DNA from: Mesorhizobium sp. NZP2298 | GTDB taxonomy: Bacteria > Pseudomonadota > Alphaproteobacteria > Rhizobiales > Rhizobiaceae | Direction: 5' to 3' | NCBI RefSeq assembly: GCF_013170825.1 | Contig: NZ_CP033365.1 | Span: 4,166,001-4,230,000 of the forward strand | DNA length: 64,000 bases | Shown: positions 34,745 through 44,088 of the stretch, one piece after another | How positions within the stretch are numbered: the first letter of the stretch is position 1 | How the letters are laid out: each line of letters starts with the position of its first letter | The notes under the pieces: model-generated | Database searches by the model: none | What the model saw: the letters and a program-made list of their open reading frames with translations, nothing else | What the model was told of the DNA's origin: nothing | Translations under genes and position numbers: made by a program

Positions 34745-36913
34745 TTGACCATAACCCATCTCGACGAGCGCAAGCTTGATCCTGCCATAGCACTGGCTTC
34801 CCTGGACGAAACCGCGCCCAGGGAGCCGCATCGTCTTTTCGCGCTCAAGCATGGCGACTGCTTTGTCGTCGCCGACGCCTATGGCGACATACGCGGGGTC
34901 GGCGACGGATTCTTCCGCGACGACACGCGCGTACTTTCCGAATTTCGCCTCACCGTTGGCGGGCGGTCGACGTCGTTGCTTGGCGCGTCGCTCAGCCAGG
35001 ACAACGTGCTGTTCACCACCAACCTCACCAATCTGCCGATCGAGAGCGCCGCGGGCCGCCAGATACCGCAAGGCGCTATCCACATCGAGCGCGTCCGGCT
35101 GCTGTGGGAGGAAAGGCTGTATGAGCGCATAACGCTGTCCAACTACAGCCGGGAGCATTCGACGATCCTGCTGTCGCTGCGTTTTGCTGCTGATTTTCGC
35201 GACATGTTCGAGGTTCGCGGCTCGACCCGCTCGAGGCGTGGAACGGCCCATACGGCCGAGATCGCCAAGAGCGCGGTCGTGCTCCGCTACGAAGGCCTGG
35301 ACAGCGTGGTGCGGACATCGGCGATTTCGTTTTCGCAGACGCCCGATCAACTGACCTCCGACCAGGCGGATTTTGTCATCGCCGTCACCAAGCGCAGCAG
35401 CCAGACGCTTTACGTGGAAGTGGGCAACGAGACGGATGCTAACCCCGAAAGCCAGCGATTTCGCGCTGCTGCCGCCCGTGCTCGTTTCGGCATGCGCGCC
35501 AAACGTCGACATGGCGCGACGCTGCACAGTTCGGGCCGCGTTTTCAATGACTGGATGGCGCGGGCTCGCGCCGATGTCGCGCTGCTCACCACGGAACTGG
35601 CTACCGGACCTTATCCCTATGCCGGCATTCCCTGGTTCTCCACCGCCTTTGGCCGCGATGGCGTGATTTCAGCCTTGCAGATGCTTTGGCTCAATCCTGG
35701 TCTGGCGCGCGGCGTCCTGGCGTTTCTCGCCCAGCACCAGGCGACCGAGACCTCTCCCTTCAGCGATTCCGAACCCGGCAAGATCATGCACGAGACGCGC
35801 AAGGGTGAGATGGTGGCGCTGAGCGAACTGCCGTTCGGGCGCTATTATGGCGGTGTCGACACGACGCCGCTCTATATCCATCTTGCCTGCGCCTATGCGG
35901 ACCGCACGGGGGACATAGCCTTCATAGATACGCTGTGGCCCTCGCTGTGCGCCGCGGCCGAGTGGATCGAAACAGCGAGCCGCTCGACGGGTTTCCTCAC
36001 CTATCAGCGCGCTGCGGAATCCGGCCTTGCCAACCAGGGATGGAAGGACAGTTTCGATTCCGTCTTTCACGCCGATGGCCGCATTCCGAAGGGACCGATC
36101 GCGCTGGTCGAGGTACAGGGCTACGTCTTTGCGGCATTCCAGGGGTTGGCGAAACTGGCACGGTTGCGCGGTGAGACGGAGCGGGCGGAAAACTGGGAAA
36201 TACGCGCCGACGCCATTCGGCAAAAAGTCGAGCGCCATTTCTGGATCGAGGAGCTTGGCTACTATGCGCTGGCGCTGGATGGCGACGGCCAACCCTGCAA
36301 GGTGCGCACATCCAATGCCGGTCACCTGCTCTATGTCGGCCTTCCCGAACCGGACCGCGCGCGCATGGTCGCCGACCAGCTGCTATCGGCCTCGTTCCAT
36401 TCCGGCTGGGGACTGCGAACGCTGGCGGACGACGCGATCTTCTTCAATCCGATGTCCTATCACAACGGATCCATCTGGCCGCACGACACGGCGATCTGCG
36501 CGGCCGGACTGGCGCGATACGGCAGCCGCGACAGCGTGGTGCGGCTGATGAGCGGCACTTTCGAATCCGCCGTTCACTTCAACATGCGGCTGCCGGAACT
36601 CTTTTGCGGCTTCACGCGCGCGGCCGGCGAGGCACCGATTGCCTATCCGGTGGCTTGCCTGCCGCAAGCCTGGTCCGCCGGCTCCGCTTTCATGCTCATG
36701 CAATCGTGCCTCGGCCTTCAGATCGATGGCTGGACAGGCGAGATCCATGTAACCCGGCCGCGCCTGCCGATCGGCATCGACAACCTCGTCATTCGCCATC
36801 TTTCGGTAGGGCAGGCGTCGGTGGATCTGACATTCCAGCGCGTGGGGGACCGTGTCGGAGCCTTCCTTGCCGAACCTCATGAGGGGCTGGTGCCGCTCGT
36901 GGTCAGGAGCTGA
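34745..36913 (+). CDS. amylo-alpha-1,6-glucosidase / glycogen-debranching-type protein
   Basis: 722 residues. The N-terminal half is a GDE_N_bis-type beta domain (FALKHGDCFVVADAYGDIRG, GFFRDDTRVLSEF); the C-terminal half is an (alpha/alpha)6 barrel (YPYAGIPWFSTAFGRDGVIS, WKDSFDSVFHADGR, NPMSYHNGSIWPHD, AWSAGSAFM), typical of GH-like debranching enzymes. It should act on alpha-glucan or glycoside chains. No ATG is available; TTG 34745 is the plausible start, 30 bases after the GT4 stop. Neighbouring GT4 and GT20 genes suggest a shared polysaccharide or compatible-solute pathway. Confidence 0.85.
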   Translation: MTITHLDERKLDPAIALASLDETAPREPHRLFALKHGDCFVVADAYGDIRGVGDGFFRDDTRVLSEFRLTVGGRSTSLLGASLSQDNVLFTTNLTNLPIESAAGRQIPQGAIHIERVRLLWEERLYERITLSNYSREHSTILLSLRFAADFRDMFEVRGSTRSRRGTAHTAEIAKSAVVLRYEGLDSVVRTSAISFSQTPDQLTSDQADFVIAVTKRSSQTLYVEVGNETDANPESQRFRAAAARARFGMRAKRRHGATLHSSGRVFNDWMARARADVALLTTELATGPYPYAGIPWFSTAFGRDGVISALQMLWLNPGLARGVLAFLAQHQATETSPFSDSEPGKIMHETRKGEMVALSELPFGRYYGGVDTTPLYIHLACAYADRTGDIAFIDTLWPSLCAAAEWIETASRSTGFLTYQRAAESGLANQGWKDSFDSVFHADGRIPKGPIALVEVQGYVFAAFQGLAKLARLRGETERAENWEIRADAIRQKVERHFWIEELGYYALALDGDGQPCKVRTSNAGHLLYVGLPEPDRARMVADQLLSASFHSGWGLRTLADDAIFFNPMSYHNGSIWPHDTAICAAGLARYGSRDSVVRLMSGTFESAVHFNMRLPELFCGFTRAAGEAPIAYPVACLPQAWSAGSAFMLMQSCLGLQIDGWTGEIHVTRPRLPIGIDNLVIRHLSVGQASVDLTFQRVGDRVGAFLAEPHEGLVPLVVRS

Positions 36914-37020
36914 AAAATCGGAACCATCAGGCGCCGCGGGCGTTTGACCACCAGCTATGGGCGTCGAAGCTCCATCAGATGGAGTTGTTTCGGCATCCCA
37001 TTGAAAGGTAATCGATTTCA

Positions 37021-38790
37021 ATGCCCGACAACAGTTTGTACCTGGCCGTTCCCGTATTCGCCTTGTGGCTCTTCATTCTTGCAGCTGTCGTCGTCCTGGC
37101 TGTTGTATTGGTGACGATGAAAGTGCGGGCGCGCAAGGGTAACAGGATTGCCGCCGCGGACGTTGAACCCGCTCGCAGCTCTTTGCCGGAATTTGAGAAA
37201 AATGGGCAGTCGGCGGCCGCGGCACTGGTGCAGTGGTCGCCCGAAACGCTGCGTCATATCCTGGCAACCGAACTTCCCGATGCCCAGGTGATCGTCGTCT
37301 CGAATCGCGAGCCATATATCCACAACCGCGAGGGCGACGACATCCAACTGGTCGTACCCGCCAGCGGCCTGGTCTCCGCCCTGGAACCGATCACGCGGGC
37401 CTGTGCAGGCACCTGGATCGCCTATGGCGGCGGTTCAGCCGACGCGCTTGTGGTCGACAAGAACGACCGGATCGAGGTGCCGCCCGACAATCCTTCCTAC
37501 ACGCTGCGCCGTGTCTGGCTGAGCGAGGAAGAACAGCAAGGCTATTATCTCGGCTTTGCCAATGAAGGTCTCTGGCCGCTGTGCCATATAGCGTTCACCC
37601 GGCCGATATTCCGTGCCTCGGATTGGGAAGCCTATGAGGCGGTCAACCGCAAGTTCGCCGACACCGTCGTCGCGGAGGCCCGTAACGAGCGGCCGATCGT
37701 GCTGGTCCAGGACTACCACTTCGCGTTGCTGCCGCGGATGGTCCGGGAACGCCTGCCCGAGGCGATCATCATCACCTTCTGGCATATTCCGTGGCCCAAT
37801 TCGGAGGTGTTCAGCATCTGCCCGTGGCGCGAGAAGATCCTCGAGGGGCTGCTTGGCAGTTCGATCGTTGGTTTTCACACCCAGTTTCATTGCAACAACT
37901 TCATCGACAGCGTCGACCGCTTCCTGGAGAGCAGGATCGAGCGCGAGGACTCGGCCATCTCCTATGGCGGCCAGATCAGCCTGGTTCATGCCTATCCGAT
38001 TTCAATCGAATGGCCGCCGGCGCAACTGGCCAAACTGCCTGACGTGGCGCAATGCCGCCTGCGTGTCCGTGAGAGATTCGGTCTGACTGAGAATGTCAAA
38101 CTGTGCGTTGGCGTCGAACGTCTCGACTATACAAAGGGTATCCTCGATCGCTTCAATGCGCTCGATGAACTGCTGACGCTTCATCCGGAATGGATCGGCA
38201 AGGTGGCGTTCCTGCAGATCGCGGCGCCCAGCCGCGGCACTCTTCCCGCCTATCAACAATTGTATGAGGAATGCCTGCGCCATGCCGAGGATATCAACCA
38301 GCGCCATGGTCGCGAAGGCTACACGCCCGTTCTGATGGTGACGGAGCATCACTCGCAAGACCAAGTCTACGAGATCTACCGTGCGGCCGATGTCTGCACA
38401 GTGACCAGCCTGCATGACGGCATGAACCTGGTCGCCAAGGAGTTTGTTGCGGCGCGTGAGGATGAACAAGGTGTGCTGCTGCTCAGCATGTTCGCCGGCG
38501 CCTCCAAGGAACTGCTGGAGGCGCTGATCGTCAATCCCTATGACGCGGCGATGATGGGCGACGCCTTGCTGCAGGCCCTGACCATGTCCGAGGACGAGCA
38601 ACTCCAGCGCATGCGACGCATGCGCGAGATCGTGCGCGACAACAATGTCTATCGGTGGGCGGGCAGCATGCTTCTCGATGCCGCGCGCCTACGCAAGCGT
38701 GATGCGGTCGATCGTGCCGTCGGCGTCGCTCCGGCGCCCCCTGGCAATGTGATATCGCTGCTTGATCGCAGACGTGTGGCGGCGCTGTGA
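37021..38790 (+). CDS. GT20-family trehalose-6-phosphate synthase-like protein with N-terminal membrane anchor
   Basis: 589 residues, longer than OtsA (about 470). An N-terminal membrane segment ([20 protein letters not shown]) and a 40-residue linker precede the GT20 catalytic domain: [16 protein letters not shown], the donor-site [50 protein letters not shown] and [12 protein letters not shown]. Sugar-nucleotide and acceptor specificity cannot be read from sequence. The stop overlaps the start of the phosphatase gene (TGATG), so synthase and phosphatase are coupled as in OtsA/OtsB. Confidence 0.85.
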   Translation: MPDNSLYLAVPVFALWLFILAAVVVLAVVLVTMKVRARKGNRIAAADVEPARSSLPEFEKNGQSAAAALVQWSPETLRHILATELPDAQVIVVSNREPYIHNREGDDIQLVVPASGLVSALEPITRACAGTWIAYGGGSADALVVDKNDRIEVPPDNPSYTLRRVWLSEEEQQGYYLGFANEGLWPLCHIAFTRPIFRASDWEAYEAVNRKFADTVVAEARNERPIVLVQDYHFALLPRMVRERLPEAIIITFWHIPWPNSEVFSICPWREKILEGLLGSSIVGFHTQFHCNNFIDSVDRFLESRIEREDSAISYGGQISLVHAYPISIEWPPAQLAKLPDVAQCRLRVRERFGLTENVKLCVGVERLDYTKGILDRFNALDELLTLHPEWIGKVAFLQIAAPSRGTLPAYQQLYEECLRHAEDINQRHGREGYTPVLMVTEHHSQDQVYEIYRAADVCTVTSLHDGMNLVAKEFVAAREDEQGVLLLSMFAGASKELLEALIVNPYDAAMMGDALLQALTMSEDEQLQRMRRMREIVRDNNVYRWAGSMLLDAARLRKRDAVDRAVGVAPAPPGNVISLLDRRRVAAL

Positions 38791-39572
38791 TGTCGATATC
38801 GCCAAACCTGCCAGAACCCGTCGTCCCGCAAGGTCCATGGAGCCTGTTCCTCGATATCGATGGCACGCTTCTCGAACATGCCGCGCATCCCGATGCGGTG
38901 GTTGTCAGTGAGGAGTTGCGCGTGCTGTTGACACGGCTAGAAGCGCAATTGGACGGAGCATTGGCGTTCATCACGGGACGGTCGATCGCCGCCGTCGACC
39001 ATCTCTTCCAACCCCTCAGATTGCGCGCCGCCGGGCTCTATGGCCTCGAGCACAGGCTGGCGCGCGATGGTCCGGTCGAAGCGGCCGGCGAACCGGCCGA
39101 CATCGCAGCGCTTGCCAACGAAATCGCGACGGAACTGGACAATGCGGACGTCTACATCGAACGCAAGGGACCGATCCTTGCCATTCATACACGCGCGGCG
39201 CCGCATTTGCTGCAGCGGGCGACGCAGTTGGTCGAACAGGCCCTGGACAAGTTACCTGCGGGATATCGGGTCCTGGCCGGAAATGCCGGTGTGGAACTGA
39301 TGCCGCTGGAGGCGGCGAAGGGAGCAGCCATAAGACGCTTCATGCAAATTCCGGCTTTCAGGGGACGCCGACCGGTGTTCCTCGGTGACGATACTTCAGA
39401 CGAGAACGGGTTCGAGGTCGTCAACGAATTGGACGGCATCTCCGTTCGCATAAAGCCGTATGGATCGACAGCGGCACCTTTTGCGCTGGCCGGCGTAGAC
39501 GCCGCCTTGGCCTGGCTGGACGTGATGAGCAGACGCGAGACCGTGGCCACGCTAGCCGCAATGGCCAAATGA
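38790..39572 (+). CDS. otsB: trehalose-phosphatase (OtsB-like, HAD superfamily)
   Basis: 260 residues. HAD motifs: FLDIDGTLLEHAAHPDAVVV (nucleophile Asp with DxDGTL), FITGRS (motif II), and FLGDDTSDENGFE (motif IV). A trehalose-6-phosphate phosphatase-type cap lies between. It removes phosphate from trehalose-6-phosphate or the analogous product of the neighbouring GT20 enzyme. ATG 38790 overlaps the GT20 stop; the in-frame GTG one codon earlier is an alternative. Confidence 0.9.
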   Translation: MSISPNLPEPVVPQGPWSLFLDIDGTLLEHAAHPDAVVVSEELRVLLTRLEAQLDGALAFITGRSIAAVDHLFQPLRLRAAGLYGLEHRLARDGPVEAAGEPADIAALANEIATELDNADVYIERKGPILAIHTRAAPHLLQRATQLVEQALDKLPAGYRVLAGNAGVELMPLEAAKGAAIRRFMQIPAFRGRRPVFLGDDTSDENGFEVVNELDGISVRIKPYGSTAAPFALAGVDAALAWLDVMSRRETVATLAAMAK

Positions 39573-39617
39573 ACCGGATTGCACCCAAGCCGTTCCCGCG
39601 CATGGAAGGAGTCTGCA

Positions 39618-39830
39618 ATGACCCAACTGACCAGCCTCATCCGGGAAATCATGCCCGCCTGGCTGCGGCGGCGCTCTGAGCCGCAAAGCGGTGACGCCAA
39701 GACGGCAGCTCAGCCGTTGCGTCCCGAAGATGCCGACGCAGTCTGGCGCAAGGCTGTCGAGAACGATTTGTTTGGAGCCAACACAACGGATTATGCCGAG
39801 GCCGGGGAGAAGGGCGGCAACCGCCATTGA
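39618..39830 (+). CDS. small hypothetical protein
   Basis: 70 residues, hydrophilic: MTQLTSLIREIMPAWLRRRS, then EDADAVWRKAVENDLFGANT. AGGAGTCTGC lies before ATG 39618. Not assigned to a family. It is 45 bases after otsB and converges on dprA, which ends 9 bases later; it marks the right edge of the sugar/stress region. Confidence 0.55.
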   Translation: MTQLTSLIREIMPAWLRRRSEPQSGDAKTAAQPLRPEDADAVWRKAVENDLFGANTTDYAEAGEKGGNRH

Positions 39831-39839
39831 TCGTTGCGC

Positions 39840-40973
39840 TCAACCGTCCCCGAAAACCAGCGAAACATTGCCTCCGGCATGGCGTTCGAGCCGACCGGCA
39901 AGGTCGAGTTCCAGCAATATCATGAACACCTGGGCCGGGTGCAAGCCGGTGTGGCGGATGATTTCGTCGACCGACACCGGCGTCGGGCCGAGCGCCTCGA
40001 TGACGCGTGCGCGGTCACTTTCGCCGGGCGGCGGGGTGGCCGAAAAGTCGGGCGGGTCTTCAAACGGCGGCACATCAGGCGCCCGCATGCCGGTCAACGG
40101 TGCGATCGCCCTGGAAATATCAGATGCCTCGGTGACCAGCGTGGCGCCGTCCTTGAGCAGGCCGTTGCATCCCGCGGCGCGCGGATCAAGCGGGGAGCCC
40201 GGCACGGCAAAGACCAGCCTGCCCATTTCGCCGGCAAGCCTGGCGCTGATCAGCGAGCCTGAACGCTGCGCCGCCTCGACCACCACCAGCCCAAGGGCAG
40301 CCCCCGCGACGAGCCGGTTGCGGCGTGGAAAATCCTGGGCGCGCGGCTGCCAGCCGAATGGCATTTCAGAGATGATGGCACCCCGCTCGGCAATGTCGTC
40401 ACATAGGCTTGCGTTTTCAGGCGGGTAGGGCAGGTCGAGGCCCCCTGCGAGCACACCGACAGTGCCGGTCGCCAGACTGCCCTGATGCGCCGCCGTGTCG
40501 ATGCCGCGCGCCAGGCCGGAGATGATGCCGTAGCCATCGCCGCCAAGATCGGCCGCCAGCTTGCGCGCCATCTTTATGCCGGCCAGCGATGCGTTACGGG
40601 CGCCGACGATGGCAACCCCCGGCAACCGGAACACAGCTGCATTGCCCCTGACCGCCAGTAGCGGGGGAGGATTGTCCATGCTTCTCAGCAAGGATGGATA
40701 GTCTGGCTCGCCGATACCGACAAAACGCGCGCCAGCCTTGCGAGCTGCCTCGAGCTCGGCTTCGGCTTCGGCGATCGACGGAATGCGGGCGATCCGGCTG
40801 GCGCCGCCCGAAATCATCAGTTCCGGCAGGATCTCCAGCGCCACTTCGGCGGAACCGAAGCGGTTGATCAGATCGCGAAAGGAAGCGGGGCCGACATTCT
40901 GGGTGCGGATCAGCCGCAGCCAGCTCAGCCGCTGCCGGTCGCTGAGGCGCGGCCCGGCGGCCGGCTCGCTCAT
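39840..40973 (-). CDS. dprA: DNA-processing protein DprA
   Basis: 377 residues. The Rossmann core has [38 protein letters not shown] ([11 protein letters not shown] motif), [10 protein letters not shown] and [22 protein letters not shown]-terminal winged-helix-like segment ([18 protein letters not shown]) follows. DprA loads RecA on incoming single-stranded DNA. ATG 40973 overlaps the plsY stop (ATGA). In S. meliloti the gene is followed by topA (my recollection); here topA is not adjacent. Confidence 0.92.
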   Translation of the reverse strand: MSEPAAGPRLSDRQRLSWLRLIRTQNVGPASFRDLINRFGSAEVALEILPELMISGGASRIARIPSIAEAEAELEAARKAGARFVGIGEPDYPSLLRSMDNPPPLLAVRGNAAVFRLPGVAIVGARNASLAGIKMARKLAADLGGDGYGIISGLARGIDTAAHQGSLATGTVGVLAGGLDLPYPPENASLCDDIAERGAIISEMPFGWQPRAQDFPRRNRLVAGAALGLVVVEAAQRSGSLISARLAGEMGRLVFAVPGSPLDPRAAGCNGLLKDGATLVTEASDISRAIAPLTGMRAPDVPPFEDPPDFSATPPPGESDRARVIEALGPTPVSVDEIIRHTGLHPAQVFMILLELDLAGRLERHAGGNVSLVFGDG

Positions 40974-41557
40974 CCCTTGGCTCCGATCTTGCCCTCGGTG
41001 CCGGCAAGCAGCCGCGAAATGTTCGCCCTGTGCTTGATGAAGACGATGATGCTCATCACCACGAACAGGACGGCTGTTTGCGGTGCGCTCATGAAATACA
41101 GGGCGATCGGCACGATGACGGCCGCCGTCAGCGCCGCCAGCGAGGAGAAGCGAAACAGGAAGGCCATCACCAGCCAGACGACGGCGAAGATCAGCGCCAC
41201 CTGCCAGGCAAGGCCGATCAGCACACCGAGATAAGTCGCGACGCCCTTGCCGCCCTTGAAGCCCAGCCACACCGGGAAGAGGTGGCCGAGAAAGGCGCCG
41301 AGGCCGGCCCAGACCGCCGTTTCGGGCGTGAAATGGCCTGCAATCAGCACGGCGGCCGTGCCCTTCAGCGCATCAAGCAGCAGGGTCGCGGCGGCCAGGC
41401 CCTTGTTGCCGGTGCGCAGCACGTTGGTGGCGCCGATGTTGCCCGAGCCGATCTTGCGCACGTCACCGAGGCCGGCGGCACGGGTCAGCAGCAAGCCGAA
41501 TGGGATCGAGCCCAGGAGATAGCCGAACACCAATGCCAGGATCAGGCCGTAAGTCAT
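40970..41557 (-). CDS. plsY: glycerol-3-phosphate acyltransferase PlsY
   Basis: 195 residues, five membrane segments. PlsY motifs: GSIPFGLLL and [12 protein letters not shown] (motif 1), [18 protein letters not shown] (motifs 2-3), [12 protein letters not shown]. It transfers acyl from acyl-phosphate to glycerol-3-phosphate in phospholipid synthesis. ATG 41557 is preceded by GGGGGAAACA; a longer frame to 41584 is less likely. The stop overlaps dprA, giving translational coupling in a pyrB-pyrC'-plsY-dprA block. Confidence 0.94.
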   Translation of the reverse strand: MTYGLILALVFGYLLGSIPFGLLLTRAAGLGDVRKIGSGNIGATNVLRTGNKGLAAATLLLDALKGTAAVLIAGHFTPETAVWAGLGAFLGHLFPVWLGFKGGKGVATYLGVLIGLAWQVALIFAVVWLVMAFLFRFSSLAALTAAVIVPIALYFMSAPQTAVLFVVMSIIVFIKHRANISRLLAGTEGKIGAKG

Positions 41558-41613
41558 TGTTTCCCCCGCATTTTCCTGGGCCAACCGGATCAGGTTCGAC
41601 GCCCGTTCCCAGT

Positions 41614-42900
41614 CTATGCCGGGTACACTGTGCGGCCCGCGACCAGTGTTTGCAAGACCTTGCCTTGCAGGCGCGCGCCTTCGAAACAGGTGTTTTTCGA
41701 GCGCGAGCGAATGCCGCTTTCACTGACGATCCAGGGTTCGTCGAGATCAACAAGGGCAAGATCGGCAACAGCACCAGGCTTCAGCGTGCCGCCGGCCAAT
41801 CCGAACAGCCTTGCCGGCGCGGTGGACAGGGTTTCGATCAGCCGGAGCAGCGGCACATCGCCATTGTGGTAGAGCCGCAAGGCCGCACCAAGCAACGTCT
41901 CCAATCCGATGGCTCCGGCCGCGGCGTCGGCGAAGGGCAGGCGCTTGGTGTCGACATCCTGCGGATCGTGCGAGGAGACGATGATGTCGACCGTGCCATC
42001 CCTGACCGCCTCGATCATCGCCAGCCGGTCTTCCTCGGCGCGCAGCGGCGGTGTCAGACGGAAGAAGGTGCGGTATTCACCAACATCGTTTTCGTTGAGC
42101 GACAGATTGTGGATCGACACGCCTGAAGTGACGGCAGCGCCGTCGGCTTTGGCGCGCGTCACGGCGCTTGCCGCCATCGCCGTCGAGATCTTTGCCGCAT
42201 GGTAGGAACCGCGCGTCAGACGGGCCAAAGCCAGATCGCGCTCCAGCGGGATGGATTCGGCTTCACGCGGAATGCCGGAGAGGCCGAGCCAGCTGGCGTA
42301 CAGGCCCTCGTTCATGACGCCTGACGAGCCGAGGTCGGCATCCTGCGTTTCATGCACGATCGTAGCGCCGAAGTCGCGGGCATAGGTCAGGGCGCGGCGC
42401 ATCACCAGCGCGCTTGCTATGGTGTGGCGGCCATCGGTGAAAGCGACGGCGCCGGCCTCGCGCAACAGGCCGAACTCGGTCATCTCGCGGCCATCGAGGC
42501 CCCTGGTGATCGCCGCCGCCGGGAAGATATTGACGATCGCCGTGTCCTTGGCGGTGCGCAGCACAAACTCGACCAGCGCCACATTGTCGATCACGGGATC
42601 GGTATCGGGCATCATGACGATGGAGGTGACGCCGCCGGCCGCGGCGGCAACACTCGCCGAAGCGATGGTTTCGCGATGCTCGCCACCTGGTTCGCCGATG
42701 AAGACGCGGCCATCGATCAGGCCGGGGATGATCGCCTTGTTGGCGCAGTCGATGACGGTCGCTCCCTCGGGCACGCCCTGGTTCAACGCCGCCTTGCCGG
42801 CGGCAACGATCTTCTTGCCATCGACAATGACGGAGCCGACTTCGTCGATGCCGCGCGAGGGGTCGACGATGCGGGCGCGTTCAAAGACCGTCGTGCTCAT
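41614..42900 (-). CDS. pyrC: dihydroorotase-like protein without the metal HxH (PyrX/PyrC' type)
   Basis: 428 residues, amidohydrolase fold. The first metal-binding strand should read PG-DxHxH; here it is [19 protein letters not shown], with both histidines lost. The later 'HCED' and 'SDHAP' regions read HETQDADL and [11 protein letters not shown]. It resembles the inactive dihydroorotases that form the scaffold of a dodecameric aspartate carbamoyltransferase in Pseudomonas (PyrC'). The ATGA overlap with pyrB supports a complex. A catalytic PyrC should exist elsewhere. The gene is conserved in this position in rhizobia. Confidence 0.85.
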   Translation of the reverse strand: MSTTVFERARIVDPSRGIDEVGSVIVDGKKIVAAGKAALNQGVPEGATVIDCANKAIIPGLIDGRVFIGEPGGEHRETIASASVAAAAGGVTSIVMMPDTDPVIDNVALVEFVLRTAKDTAIVNIFPAAAITRGLDGREMTEFGLLREAGAVAFTDGRHTIASALVMRRALTYARDFGATIVHETQDADLGSSGVMNEGLYASWLGLSGIPREAESIPLERDLALARLTRGSYHAAKISTAMAASAVTRAKADGAAVTSGVSIHNLSLNENDVGEYRTFFRLTPPLRAEEDRLAMIEAVRDGTVDIIVSSHDPQDVDTKRLPFADAAAGAIGLETLLGAALRLYHNGDVPLLRLIETLSTAPARLFGLAGGTLKPGAVADLALVDLDEPWIVSESGIRSRSKNTCFEGARLQGKVLQTLVAGRTVYPA

Positions 42901-43862
42901 GCGTCGCGACCCTCTTGATTGCGACGGGGGTCGAGCAGCGCTTCCATCACCGCCATGCGCACGGCAACGCCCATCTCCACCTGTTCCTGGATGACGCTTT
43001 GCGGACCGTCGGCGATTTCGGAGGCAATCTCGACGCCGCGGTTCATCGGGCCGGGATGCATGACCATTGCGTCGTCCTTGGCCACCTTCAGCTTTTCGGC
43101 ATCGAGGCCGAAATAGCGGAAATATTCGCGCACCGAAGGCACGAAGGCGCCTTCCATCCGCTCGCGCTGCAGGCGCAGCATCATCACCACGTCGGCGTCT
43201 TTCAGGCCTTCGGCCATCGACCGGGTGACAATCACCCCCATTCGGTCGATGCCGGAGGGTAGCAGCGTTGAAGGTGCTACGACCCGAACCTGTGCGCCGA
43301 GCGCGTTGAGCAGCATGATATTGGAGCGCGCCACGCGCGAATGCAGGATATCGCCGCAGATTGCCACGATCAGCTTCGACAGCGGACCCTTGGCGCGGCG
43401 GATGGTCAGCGCGTCGAGCAGCGCTTGTGTCGGATGCTCGTGCGCGCCGTCGCCGGCGTTGACGACGGAGCAGCCGACTTTCTGCGCCAGAAGGGCGGCC
43501 GCGCCCGCCGACTGGTGGCGGATGATCAGGATGTCGGGTCGCATGGCGTTCAGCGTCATCGCCGTGTCGATGAGCGTCTCGCCCTTCTTCACCGAGGAAC
43601 TCGCCACCGACATGTTCATGACGTCGGCGCCGAGCCGCTTGCCGGCCAGCTCGAACGAAGACTGCGTACGGGTCGAGGCTTCGTAGAAGAGATTGATCTG
43701 GGTGCGTCCGCGCAGCGTCGAGGTCTTTTTCTCGGACTGCCGCGAGATCGCGACCGCCCGATCCGCCCGGTCGAGCAATAGCTCGATGTCGGCGGGCGAA
43801 AGATCGCTGATGCCCAGAAGATGGCGGTGAGGGTAGAGTGGCAGGGACGAAGCGTCGGTCAT
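42897..43862 (-). CDS. pyrB: aspartate carbamoyltransferase catalytic subunit
   Basis: 321 residues. Carbamoyl-phosphate motif [20 protein letters not shown], then [20 protein letters not shown] (HPTQ motif), and [14 protein letters not shown]. It makes carbamoyl-aspartate, the committed step of pyrimidine synthesis. No pyrI is adjacent, which fits a complex with the dihydroorotase-like protein. The stop overlaps the next ATG by ATGA. Confidence 0.95.
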   Translation of the reverse strand: MTDASSLPLYPHRHLLGISDLSPADIELLLDRADRAVAISRQSEKKTSTLRGRTQINLFYEASTRTQSSFELAGKRLGADVMNMSVASSSVKKGETLIDTAMTLNAMRPDILIIRHQSAGAAALLAQKVGCSVVNAGDGAHEHPTQALLDALTIRRAKGPLSKLIVAICGDILHSRVARSNIMLLNALGAQVRVVAPSTLLPSGIDRMGVIVTRSMAEGLKDADVVMMLRLQRERMEGAFVPSVREYFRYFGLDAEKLKVAKDDAMVMHPGPMNRGVEIASEIADGPQSVIQEQVEMGVAVRMAVMEALLDPRRNQEGRDA

Positions 43863-44051
43863 CTCAAGGCGCTGCTATAGGGTGCGGATTTTGCGCCTGC
43901 AAGCGCCAGCTTTGGATTGACGCCGTTCTCCTCATTTTTTTCGTGTAGATAGCCGATTAAATCGGCCGGTATTTTCGTCGCGCGCGCGGCAACGCTTGGC
44001 TATATCTAGCCGAGGGCCTCGGATTCGTGGCTTTCGCACGATAAGGACCTT

Positions 44052-44080
44052 TCTACCGATAAAGGTCTACCGATAAAAGG
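44052..44080 (+). repeat. tandem 14-bp direct repeat before the AidB-like gene
   Basis: TCTACCGATAAAGG (44052-44065) is followed at once by TCTACCGATAAAAGG (44066-44080). The repeat immediately precedes the start and carries the AAAAGG that may serve as ribosome binding site. Confidence 0.7.
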
Positions 44081-44088
44081 GATTGGGC

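Noticed and set aside
36970..36984. CTCCATCAGATGGAG palindrome between the debranching-type gene and the GT20 gene
   Set aside because: Only a 5-bp stem remains after allowing a loop; GTTGTTT follows but the stem is too weak to call a terminator.
39820..39845. Possible duplicate of the tRNA-Lys 3' end at the other edge of the accessory block
   Set aside because: Only a 7-base match (GCGCTCA) is present, which is not meaningful; no integrase gene seen.
41558..41613. Possible TPP riboswitch before plsY (ACCTGATCCGG on the minus strand)
   Set aside because: The P4/P5-like piece occurs by itself; the CUGAGA element is absent and only 56 bases are available between pyrC' and plsY.
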